This document shows, piece by piece, positions 18,901 through 26,583 of a stretch of 64,000 nucleotides of DNA (its first letter is position 1; each line of letters starts with the position of its first letter). The notes under the pieces are model-generated. The model worked only from the letters and a program-made list of their open reading frames with translations. It was not told where the DNA came from and did not search any database. The position numbers and the translations under genes were made by a program. Source of the stretch: Colwellia sp. (GTDB taxonomy: Bacteria > Pseudomonadota > Gammaproteobacteria > Enterobacterales > Alteromonadaceae); contig JABSOZ010000017.1 of assembly GCA_013215295.1 (NCBI GenBank), positions 1-64,000 on the forward strand. Direction: 5' to 3'.

Positions 18901-19459
18901 TCGCCGTTGGTGAGAATTGGTAACTTTGCTCTACGATAATTGATGTATCAGGAGTGCCACTGATAACGGGTGCCTGATTAGTGGGTATTGGGTCACAGCC
19001 AGGATTATTAAAGCAGATCGAAATAACCGAAATTGAAAATTCAATACTATCGCTCAAACTGCCATCAGACACGGTAATAATGATATTACCGTAATCGCCA
19101 ACATCATCACTAGTGGGTGTGCCCGTTAGCAAGCCATTACTGTTATCAAATGACGCCCAATCAGGAAGATTACTGATTTCAAAAGAGATAACATCGCCAT
19201 CGGGATCCGTCGCCGTTGGTGAGAATTGGTAACTTTGCTCTGCGATAATGGAAGTAGCAGGAGTGCCACTGATAACAGGTGCCTGATTTGTAGGTATTGG
19301 AATATTTGGTATTGGATTACTAGATGAGTCTCCGCCACCACAGGCTGCCATTAGGAGAAAACTTAATACGACTGAAATTTTCTTAAACCATTTGAACATA
19401 ATACTTGAATGACGTTGTAGTGAATTTTTACGATAGATTGAATTATAATTGTTACACAT
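15935..19459 (-). CDS. large lipoprotein: Ig-like repeats, EEP nuclease-like domain and four-haem cytochrome region
   Basis: Product of up to 1,174 residues. AGGAAACAGAG lies before the ATG used here; an internal ATG at residue 21 (19399) gives a more usual signal peptide. Lipobox MAAC, cysteine 40. Two nearly identical putative Ig domains cover about 60-146 and 162-248 (DPDGDVISFE, NGLLTGTPTSDD). Residues 283-560 form an endonuclease/exonuclease/phosphatase fold (VMTFNGQ, GIQEL, YNTHM, GGVDHVF, SDHKAI). The rest carries four CxxCH haem sites at 598-602, 720-724, 980-984 and 1060-1064; the last part matches the HNE_0200/SO2930 family of c-type cytochrome proteins (TIGR03806). Predicted to be an outer-membrane or periplasmic lipoprotein. 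Fusion of a phosphodiesterase fold to a cytochrome is unusual; no frameshift was seen. Confidence 0.85.
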   Translation of the reverse strand: MCNNYNSIYRKNSLQRHSSIMFKWFKKISVVLSFLLMAACGGGDSSSNPIPNIPIPTNQAPVISGTPATSIIAEQSYQFSPTATDPDGDVISFEISNLPDWASFDNSNGLLTGTPTSDDVGDYGNIIITVSDGSLSDSIEFSISVISICFNNPGCDPIPTNQAPVISGTPDTSIIVEQSYQFSPTATDPDGDVISFEVSNLPDWASFDNSNGMLTGTPTSDDVGDYGNIIITVSDGSLSDSIEFSISVCLNTSECDDSEPSNPDEGIGEGYGSGELGTGISASFKVMTFNGQIDQGTGDWKEGREERFYQVIAAHMPDVVGIQELSGTGRIDNDSQQKDLSNHYQDSNYAVYRWDYSPGVATEDQDSTNKNPILVNTDRFTVLANGVEKMVVPVAEALEKGYECGFVAPEPINTDTRHVNWVFLEDKQGMEKYMVYNTHMIAPENEPKAVCQHALQSDKLLQLIEKHKVEFGSFREIFTCDCNAGHAQVESIHMLLKSGFVESWQVINPEEIVRTGGVDHVFIKDVALINSYYDDTDFGRDEDNRPLFASDHKAIITEIAACSDDCATQELNPLVRPKFDVNNPTDSDLELIFLTSGCYACHSVDGRVSGELVLERDDWKDQLINVDSDCTAEPEFEEKLKLVVPGEPNNSLLYRKITNDANCGDAMPVGLQDFHLNAEATHMIFAWINGLVVREDTGANDDNINIADEPMLKVIIDNNCRDCHVGSGASGGLDLSPEIWKNNLINVASSCNGSTLPRVDPGNPQGSLLYQKLIGAQDCGSSMPFVDTLSAADALVVMNWISDLAVNVDAGTDYCNSGTPGVVNHQAADSDCSNLSDYQLFAESSYPLGEMNGNGQVFELTTPLFTNYAHKHRQIFVPDGEKIQYIDGEDDLEYPVGTIITKTFYYVDDETKESESQVVDLIETRLLIKRIEGWARLPYIWQDNGQATLALNGGSKQVSWINVIGETKSLEYDIPNSSQCVNCHNRQTDKPLGPRTYRLNNDIEYANGVKNQLQYFQDDAGILANLPVDLFNVVPRHPVWSDDEDGTLENRALAYLETNCAHCHNNNDGLAASTKLWLNAEQWLTDNQEEGNTSTGVCKKPTIIDAEVMGDNEYDIVPGNAEASILYTRMLSHSAGVEMPLIGKSIVHTEGVALIYDWINSMIPDDCAPPTRGR
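18710..19300 (-). repeat. tandem near-identical segments inside the large lipoprotein gene
   Basis: Two segments of about 270 bases, offset by about 306 bases, encode the two Ig-like domains. They differ at only a handful of positions, for example GACTTCAAAAG against GATTTCAAAAG. Near-identity at DNA level points to recent duplication or gene conversion. Confidence 0.8.
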
Positions 19460-20098
19460 CTCTGTTTCCTATAAGTTGCACACACTACACTTAAGCATTA
19501 GAGTCCAGTATATTGATCTGGCTTTGTTATATGTATCTATCCTTGATATCGTTCCTGATAATTATCAAATGATCTATTTTAATTTTCCCTCAAAAAAGTA
19601 TTTTAAAGTTATAGTTTTGATAACTTATTACTATATATTTAATGACCTTTGACCAAGTCAAAAGGATGGCGACATTACCACCATGGCATGTTAATTTGAT
19701 CGAAAAGTTATCTACACAGTGTTCAAATAATGTGCAAAAGTCAAGACTTGATATCACACAACAGAAATGAAAATTCGACTTACCCCGTCATAGATGGTCA
19801 CAAATTTTCTGCAAAACAGTCGTTGCGACTTCAGTCATCTTAGACTCACCTGTAGTAGAAAAGTATAGATATTTTATGCAGTAAAAACTAACCTTTGAAG
19901 TCATATCAAAGCAATAATGTGAACGACTGCTTTGGTGTGTGAGTTGTTGCCAGTCATGAGAATTTTGGTTAGGTAAAATCTATGTCTTCTGAAATGCTCA
20001 TTGCTGCCAGTGGAAGTCAATCTCAGAACGCTAACTGACAAATGGGTCATTAATACCCGTTGTTTTTTTATCATTTTAGAGCGAAAAGTAGAAGTAAG
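19460..20098. other. intergenic, with a lone terminator-like hairpin
   Basis: About 640 bases without a supportable gene. The only structured signal is an intrinsic-terminator-like hairpin near its right end, in plus orientation. An unannotated short transcript is possible but no promoter was identified. Confidence 0.45.
20041..20069 (+). terminator. orphan intrinsic terminator-like hairpin
   Basis: AATGGGT and ACCCGTT pair (one G-T pair) around a 7-base loop, followed by TGTTTTTTT... in plus orientation. No protein gene ends just upstream on this strand, so it could close a small RNA or be a relic. Confidence 0.4.
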
Positions 20099-20757
20099 TT
20101 ATGGTTCATGGATGAAGTTCTTGATTAGATCTAGAATATGTTCTGCATGTGTTTTATGAGGAATATGACCACAGTCTTCGATGATTTCCATTCGAGATAT
20201 TCCACTTGAATTATTCACAAGAAACTCAGGAAATGCTTTAGAGCCATATTCATCGTTTTTACCATGTATAGCCAATAAGGGACAGTATACCTGCTTAATG
20301 TTATTCAATTGCCAATGACGAAAGCTAGAGCATAGCCAAATATCTGTCCATGCTTTAAATACCTATTCAGCTTTATCGCCATGCCATTTGCCAAGCTTTT
20401 CCATCTGCTTTGGATCTTGAAAATATTCTTTAGCAACTTGAATACCTCGTAATGTTATTTCCTCAACAAAGGGCTGAGCTGCAATGGTAATTACTGCGTC
20501 ACATTGATTATCTAATGCTGCAATATTTATTGCCATCGCACCACCAACACTATGTCCTAATAAAATATAGTTAGTAACTCCAAGGGCAGATTTTTGTGTG
20601 GAAAGTAGGTTATTGCTTTTTCTTCAATAAATTTATTCGTGGGTAACGTTTGCCTTGCATCAGACTTTCCGAAACCTAGTCTGTCATATAGTCTTACCTC
20701 CTTTTCGTGGACACGCTATAATTGTTGCTAAGGGTTCAAATCCCATTAACCAGCATA
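20099..20757 (-). pseudogene. alpha/beta hydrolase, decayed
   Basis: Reading the minus strand in pieces gives an alpha/beta hydrolase: YDRLGFGKSDARQTLP in one frame, then the nucleophile elbow LLGHSVGGAMAINIAA in another, and the C-terminal part LLAIHGKNDEYG ... IIEDCGHIPHKTHAE with the expected acid and histidine. At least two lesions break it: a frame change between the first two pieces (about 20620) and an in-frame TAG at 20363-20365 where a glutamine-like codon would fit (GDKAE*VFKAW). The 5' end has further stops. All catalytic elements are recognisable, so inactivation looks fairly recent. The last open piece alone is 69 codons. Confidence 0.75.
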
Positions 20758-21042
20758 ACTTCTTAATCCCTTGATAAATTTACTCACCCCCTCTTATATG
20801 CACGAAAAACAAATTGAAAAATTGTAATGCTTTAGTACTCCTTCTAAAAATCACCTGAGTAATAACTTGATAAATATTGCACTCGATAATCGAGTATGGC
20901 CATGTTATAAAAACGAATACAGTTTAATATCAACATCTATTATTAGGTATATAATATGAAATAGGATCAAATAAATATGAAAAATTAAGGCGTTCCACCT
21001 AAATATTCATTACAGCATTATAAATTGTTGACTAAGAGTAAA

Positions 21043-23073
21043 ATGATGCACGAAATCCAAGGCGAAAAATTATTACGATTAATAAAAATAATCCCTCCGG
21101 TTATAGTTACTGCTTTCGCCTGCTTAATAATTTTTACTGTCATCAATCATAACAATGCGCAACTTGGCGCTGATATCCAAAGCCTTAAACAAGATTTTAT
21201 CGCGTCAGAAAAGGAGCTGATAAAGGCACAAGTTGAACAGCTAATACAACAAATTACTTACGAAAGAGACAGTACTGAAGCGATATTAAAAGATAATATT
21301 AAAGAGCATATTTATCAGGCTCATAGTATTGCAACCAATATCTATGAGAACAATAAAAACAAATCTGAAAAAGAAGTCACCAAATTAATTTCCGATGCAC
21401 TAAGAAATGTTCGCTTTAATGAGGGGCGCGGTTATTTCTTTATTTATAAAACTAACGGCCTCAATATTATGCACCCTGTTATCCCCAAAGTAGAGGGGAC
21501 TTCAATGGGCGATTTCCAGGACATTAGAGGAAATTACATCGTTCGTGATTTAGGTCAATTAGCAAAGAAACATGGCGAATCATTTTATCACTGGTGGTTT
21601 GTCAAGCCAGATAATAAAGAGCAAGAGTTTGAAAAGATTGGTTTTGGCAAGTATTTCGCTCCCTACGATTGGTTTATAGGAACCGGAGAATACCTAATTG
21701 ATGTTGAAAATGATATCAAGCAACGCATAGAACGGAGAATTTCAAATATTAAATTTGGCAAAAACGGCTATATTTTCATATTAGATTATCAGGGTAATGT
21801 GATTTCCCATTATCGAAAGAGTTATGAAGGAACTAATTTATATAACAATGCAGATGAGAATGTTGTCATTGCGGGTAAACAAGTTATTGAAATCGCAAAA
21901 CAAGGTGGAGGCTATCTCAGTTATAATAGCCCTGTCATGCCAAGTACAGGAAAGTCAGCTCAAAAAATTAGTTTTATTAGTAACTTTCCACAATGGAATT
22001 GGATCATAGGTACGGGATTTTATAAAAGTGAAACTGATAGTTACCTTGCAAATCGTGAAAAAAAAATAGCTCTACAAAATAGAAACCAATTATTCCGTCT
22101 TTTAGGATTAAGTGTATTTGTAACACTATTTTTCATCGGCTTATCTCTATTATTAACTAAATATTTGGCTCGACGTTTTACTCTTTATGAAGATAAAATA
22201 AACGCAAACCAGCAACAATTACAACAACTCAATGAACAATTAGAATTTAGAGTACAACAACGCACCAATGAATTGACTAATACACTAGAAACACTTAAAA
22301 GCACTCAGTCACAGTTGATTGAATCGGAAAAGATGTCCTCGCTTGTGGGATTAGTTACCGGGATTTCCCATGAACTTAATACCCCACTAGGAATAATCAA
22401 CACCTCAATTAGCCATATAGAAGAAATAATTGAGCAACTGTTTGATCTAATAAATACCCAAAACCTCTCCCGAAAAGACATGGCCCGACTAGGTAAGTCT
22501 TATCAGGAAGGACTGGATTTACTAAAAGTCAGCATAAGAAAAACAGTCAGACTTATTGAAAATTTTAAAGCACTTTCCTTACATGAAAAAACAGATGTGG
22601 TTCAAGCGTTTTCAATTAACAAGCTCATTAATCAAATAATTGAGTCTCATAAAACTAATTTCACAGGACATTTAGTCAAAATCATAGCAGATATTAAAAC
22701 GAGTATTAATGCGTATAGTTATAAATCTTCCCTCACTGAAATATTGGTACAGTTAATTGAGAACTCATACGTTCACGGTTTTGAGTTTACCAAAGATGCC
22801 ACCATTAAAATTGAAGTGAGTGAAAACGAGGAAAATATATGCTTGATTTACAGTGACAATGGTTGCGGCATTCCAGCAGATGATTATGACAAAATATTTG
22901 AGCCATTTTATACCACAAAAAGAAGCACAGACTGTACAGGTCTTGGCCTACCAATCATTTACAATCATATTACCCAAAAATTAAATGGCACCATTTTTTG
23001 GGACAAATTAAACCCACAAGGGGTAAAAATTTTGATTAACTTCCCAAAGAATGTAAAGGAAATAGTTCTATAA
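21043..23073 (+). CDS. Cache-domain sensor histidine kinase
   Basis: Product of about 676 residues. TM1 at about 15-35, then an extracytoplasmic region to about 345 with two single-Cache-like modules (RGYFFIYKTNGLNIMHP and GYIFILDYQGNVISHY, each followed by a WFIGTG or WIIGTG segment). TM2 follows at about 350-372, then a coiled coil (residues 385-425), HisKA with phosphoacceptor H443 (GISHELNTPLG) and HATPase_c with the N box LIENSYVHG, DNGCGIP, FEPFYTTK and GLGLP. All kinase motifs are intact; no receiver domain. The ATG used has AAGAG upstream; a TTG 18 bases earlier is the alternative. A TonB-dependent receptor gene follows on the same strand after 120 bp, and no response regulator is next to it. 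Confidence 0.9.
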   Translation: MMHEIQGEKLLRLIKIIPPVIVTAFACLIIFTVINHNNAQLGADIQSLKQDFIASEKELIKAQVEQLIQQITYERDSTEAILKDNIKEHIYQAHSIATNIYENNKNKSEKEVTKLISDALRNVRFNEGRGYFFIYKTNGLNIMHPVIPKVEGTSMGDFQDIRGNYIVRDLGQLAKKHGESFYHWWFVKPDNKEQEFEKIGFGKYFAPYDWFIGTGEYLIDVENDIKQRIERRISNIKFGKNGYIFILDYQGNVISHYRKSYEGTNLYNNADENVVIAGKQVIEIAKQGGGYLSYNSPVMPSTGKSAQKISFISNFPQWNWIIGTGFYKSETDSYLANREKKIALQNRNQLFRLLGLSVFVTLFFIGLSLLLTKYLARRFTLYEDKINANQQQLQQLNEQLEFRVQQRTNELTNTLETLKSTQSQLIESEKMSSLVGLVTGISHELNTPLGIINTSISHIEEIIEQLFDLINTQNLSRKDMARLGKSYQEGLDLLKVSIRKTVRLIENFKALSLHEKTDVVQAFSINKLINQIIESHKTNFTGHLVKIIADIKTSINAYSYKSSLTEILVQLIENSYVHGFEFTKDATIKIEVSENEENICLIYSDNGCGIPADDYDKIFEPFYTTKRSTDCTGLGLPIIYNHITQKLNGTIFWDKLNPQGVKILINFPKNVKEIVL

Positions 23074-23195
23074 ATATAACTAGGGTGTATTGATCAATTC
23101 GCAGACCATGACTATATTTCGTGTATCGATAGTGGCATCGTAATAAAATTCAACATGTTGGTTATAGCTCAGCCATTACACCAAGAGAATATATT

Positions 23196-25778
23196 ATGAT
23201 GAGAATTTTTACTTCTCTTAAGCCGATAATATTATTAATTACTTTCTCTAGCTGTGGGGCTTTTAATGCAAACGCACAGCAAGATCAAAGTAAAAAAGAA
23301 AATCAAGATGAAAGTAAGATTGAAATAATCGAAGTGACCGCGCAAAAACGCACCCAATCCATTAACGAAATACCCATGGCCATTACGGCATTCAATGCCG
23401 TTCAGCTAAGTGAAATGGGTATCGAAAACACCACTGACCTTGCTACAGTTGTGCCCGGATTTAACTACAGCAATACCGCTTTTGGGCCTCCGGTTTATAC
23501 ATTACGGGGGGTTGGTTTTAATGAATCTAGCGCTCAAGCCACAGCAACAGTCGGTGTCTATATTGATGAAATTTCGATTCCCTTTCCAATTATGACCAAA
23601 GGCGCCAATATAGACATTGAGCGAGTCGAAATATTAAAGGGTCCACAGGGAACATTATATGGTAGTAACGCTACCGCAGGAGCAATAAACTATATCGCCG
23701 CGAAACCCATTGAAGATTTTGAAGCTGGCATTAAAGCAACAATAGCAAGTTTTCAAACCTTTAGCGGAGATGGTTATCTTACCGGGGCATTAACTGAAGA
23801 TGTTAATGCTCGATTCGCATTTAAGATCACTAACTCGGGTAAAGGTTGGCAGGAAAGTGTTTCTCGTGACGATACCTTAGGAAAACAAGATGAAATTGCC
23901 GCAAGATTAAGTTTTGATGTTAACTTTAGCTCCGATACCAATGCGTTGATTCGTTTCGGTTATTCGAAAGACCTCTCGGATAGTTTAGCCCCTCAAGCCA
24001 TAGAATATTTACCTGCCAAAGCTGGTGGCGCAGTCAACGCTTCATACCCTATTTTTGAGCCTATTCTTGATGTGAATACTAACCCACATTTATTCCCAGG
24101 TAATGGTGATGACATAAGTGCCGCCAATTGGACTGCAGACAGAAATCCTGCCCTTGCTCACCAAACGACCTCAATATCGTTAAGCCTTACTCATCAACTA
24201 TCGAACGATATGACGCTGACCGCCTTAACTGGATACACTAAGTTTAAAGATAATGGCTCTGAATATGAACGAGGTGGCACTGAAGGCGTCACCGCAGGAT
24301 ATATAAGAAATCTCACCGGAGGTCCTTTAGATACATTACTTGGCGGGTCTTTGGCTAATTTTTATGAGGGGCATTTACATGGTGATTATTTCACCATACC
24401 TGATAGTGAATATGTCCCTTCTGACTATGTTTTTCAGCATGGGACAATTGATTCAATTTCACAAGAACTTAGAATTACCCAGATACGAAGCGATGTTGTT
24501 TGGATAGCAGGTCTCTATTACAGTAAAAGTAACGTAGATTATAAAACGACCCAAGATTGGGGACTGGCGACCAATGTTAATATTTTGCCAACTTCAGGCT
24601 TTGGTTTTAACAAGCTTCGCAATGTGATCGAGCAAGAAACCACAACTTATGGGATATTTGTCAATGCAGATTGGCATATTTATGATGACCTAACCATAAC
24701 CACCGGCCTGAGATACACCGATGATACAGCAGATTATGCTGGCTGTACGGAAGATATTGGCGGTCCTGGTGTTGCGTTATTCAATCAATTTTTCTTTGCT
24801 GGTGAAGATTCCGGCACACCGGTGAATGGCTGTGTTACTGTTATTGATTTTGCCATGGACAGTCAAAGAACTGGCCGCATTATCGATACACTCGCTGAAG
24901 ACTCCTTATCTTGGCGACTCGCTGCCAATTATAAACTAACACCGAATAGCTCAGCCTACGCCTCATATAGCCGAGGTTTTAAAGCAGGCAGTTACCCTTC
25001 TCTTGCGGCAATTGTCAGTAGTCAGCTAGACCCTGTGGTGCAAGAACAGTTAGATGCCTATGAAATAGGTATAAAATCATTATTTGCCGAAGGTAAAGCA
25101 CAGTTAAACATGAGTGCTTTCTATTATGATTACCAGGATAAACAATTATTAACTAAAAAAACTATTCCGGTATTTAGAACGGCATTTACTCTCGGAAATG
25201 TCGACGAGTCTTTTGTCAAAGGCATTGAGTTGGATCTAAAATGGTTGCCCTTAGAAGGCCTTACAATTATGACGGCAATGGGATTATTGGACACTGAAAT
25301 AACTCGAGGAAATGGCTTTAATCAGCTAGGTCAGTCTGTCGACTTTGCTGGCTCACCTTTACCATTTTCCTCCAAATTCCAAGCAAATATTTTAGCGAGA
25401 TATGAATGGAATATTAGTGACTCATTGCTTGCATTTGCGGCTATGGATAGCGCTTACGCGAGTGCTTACAATACTGATTTTAAAGCTGGTGTAACAATGA
25501 CAACGCAAGTTTCTGATTTTATTGGCAGCCCTGTTGAAGTTAATATTCCACCGCAGCCTTATGAATATGATGACCGATTTACTCAAGATAATTATACGAT
25601 TGTTAACGCAAGGGTAGGTATTGAAAACACTAATGAGCAATGGAAAGTTTATATCTGGGTTAAAAACTTAAATGACGAATATTTCGTTACTAGTGTGGTT
25701 AAAAATAATGAGATGGTGGCAGCCTACAGCGGCATGACAAGAACCTTTGGTGTCACATTTGAATATAGCGCATTCTAA
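23196..25778 (+). CDS. TonB-dependent outer-membrane receptor
   Basis: Product of 860 residues with a signal peptide (about 1-28), a TonB-box region (IEIIEVTAQKR, about 42-52), an N-terminal plug domain (IPMAITAFNAVQLSEMGIEN, TLRGVGFN, RVEILKGPQGTLYGSNATAG) and a long barrel ending in phenylalanine (EYSAF). The VTAQKR type of plug is widespread among marine Alteromonadales receptors. It imports an unknown substrate, perhaps an oligosaccharide, lipid-like compound or siderophore. The start has AAGAGAA upstream. It follows a Cache sensor kinase gene on the same strand, suggesting that the kinase and the receptor could respond to the same compound; this is inference from order only. Confidence 0.92.
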   Translation: MMRIFTSLKPIILLITFSSCGAFNANAQQDQSKKENQDESKIEIIEVTAQKRTQSINEIPMAITAFNAVQLSEMGIENTTDLATVVPGFNYSNTAFGPPVYTLRGVGFNESSAQATATVGVYIDEISIPFPIMTKGANIDIERVEILKGPQGTLYGSNATAGAINYIAAKPIEDFEAGIKATIASFQTFSGDGYLTGALTEDVNARFAFKITNSGKGWQESVSRDDTLGKQDEIAARLSFDVNFSSDTNALIRFGYSKDLSDSLAPQAIEYLPAKAGGAVNASYPIFEPILDVNTNPHLFPGNGDDISAANWTADRNPALAHQTTSISLSLTHQLSNDMTLTALTGYTKFKDNGSEYERGGTEGVTAGYIRNLTGGPLDTLLGGSLANFYEGHLHGDYFTIPDSEYVPSDYVFQHGTIDSISQELRITQIRSDVVWIAGLYYSKSNVDYKTTQDWGLATNVNILPTSGFGFNKLRNVIEQETTTYGIFVNADWHIYDDLTITTGLRYTDDTADYAGCTEDIGGPGVALFNQFFFAGEDSGTPVNGCVTVIDFAMDSQRTGRIIDTLAEDSLSWRLAANYKLTPNSSAYASYSRGFKAGSYPSLAAIVSSQLDPVVQEQLDAYEIGIKSLFAEGKAQLNMSAFYYDYQDKQLLTKKTIPVFRTAFTLGNVDESFVKGIELDLKWLPLEGLTIMTAMGLLDTEITRGNGFNQLGQSVDFAGSPLPFSSKFQANILARYEWNISDSLLAFAAMDSAYASAYNTDFKAGVTMTTQVSDFIGSPVEVNIPPQPYEYDDRFTQDNYTIVNARVGIENTNEQWKVYIWVKNLNDEYFVTSVVKNNEMVAAYSGMTRTFGVTFEYSAF

Positions 25779-26583
25779 GTAATCTCTACCTAAAGCGCAG
25801 GGACATTTTTTACAAAAATATAGTGTTTGAATAAAATATAATAATTAAACAACCAATACATTTAACCAGCCCTTAAAACATTAACGAGCAATATAGTTTT
25901 ATCAATTACTTGTGAACAAATAAAATAACTTTAACAATGACCTATTGTCGAAAAAGTGCCTCCACGTTAGTTCAAATATCTTGATTTACAAAGTGATCAT
26001 TTAGGTTGTTGACTGAATATCAGAAATTATGATTGAAAAAAAAGAAACCAATATACTCTGATTTTTTAGCTTATCAAAATAAACATAATAATTGTCTGGC
26101 GATTTGTGACGTTATGACTGTTTTCTTACTAGTCTTTCCCCGGAAAATAGACCCCTTTTGATAAGTTTCATTTTTTACATGATTCCTATAGTGCCCACAA
26201 TCCCATGAAAACCATATAAAACGGCACCTTACGCCGAGCCGAGGACGAGGGTACAGAATAATCCATGTGATATCATGAGGTTAGGTGTAGGCCCGCTCAA
26301 TGTAAAGAGGAATTGATCACTAAAAATAAGGACTAATATATTGGTCAATTATACGGTTTGTTTTACTATTAAACAAAGAAAATCTAGCCGTTGAATTATG
26401 ATAACTATTGTCACTTTAAAGGCATTCATTATCTAAAAATTTTGATGTGATTATTGTTCGCTTTTGATTGTTTAGCTGACATAACCTTAAAATACTTTGT
26501 GGCAGAAAAACCTGACAGCAGACCTTTTTCATCTTTATGATTCACCATAGATTGTTGATTATGAATCAATTTATTACCGCCTC
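25779..26583. other. gene-poor stretch holding diverged repeat copy E
   Basis: About 200 bases after the receptor gene, then a diverged copy of the dispersed repeat, then about 170 bases up to the end of the convergent kinase gene. No gene or clear terminator was found. Confidence 0.5.
25986..26415 (+). repeat. dispersed non-coding repeat, diverged copy E
   Basis: The left tip ACAAAGTGATCAT and the right 150 bases (GATATCATGAGG, AATATATTGGTCAATTATAC, TATGATAACTATTGTCAC) match copies A and B closely. The middle 240 bases are only loosely alignable (for example CCTATAGTGCCCACAATCCC against CCTATGGTGCC). It belongs to the long form. Spacing between the ends is about 430 bp, as in A and B, so it is probably an older member. 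Confidence 0.6.

Noticed and set aside
20732-20744. tRNA T-arm lookalike GGGTTCAAATCCC
   Set aside because: No matching acceptor, D or anticodon arms upstream; it lies in the 5' part of the decayed hydrolase.
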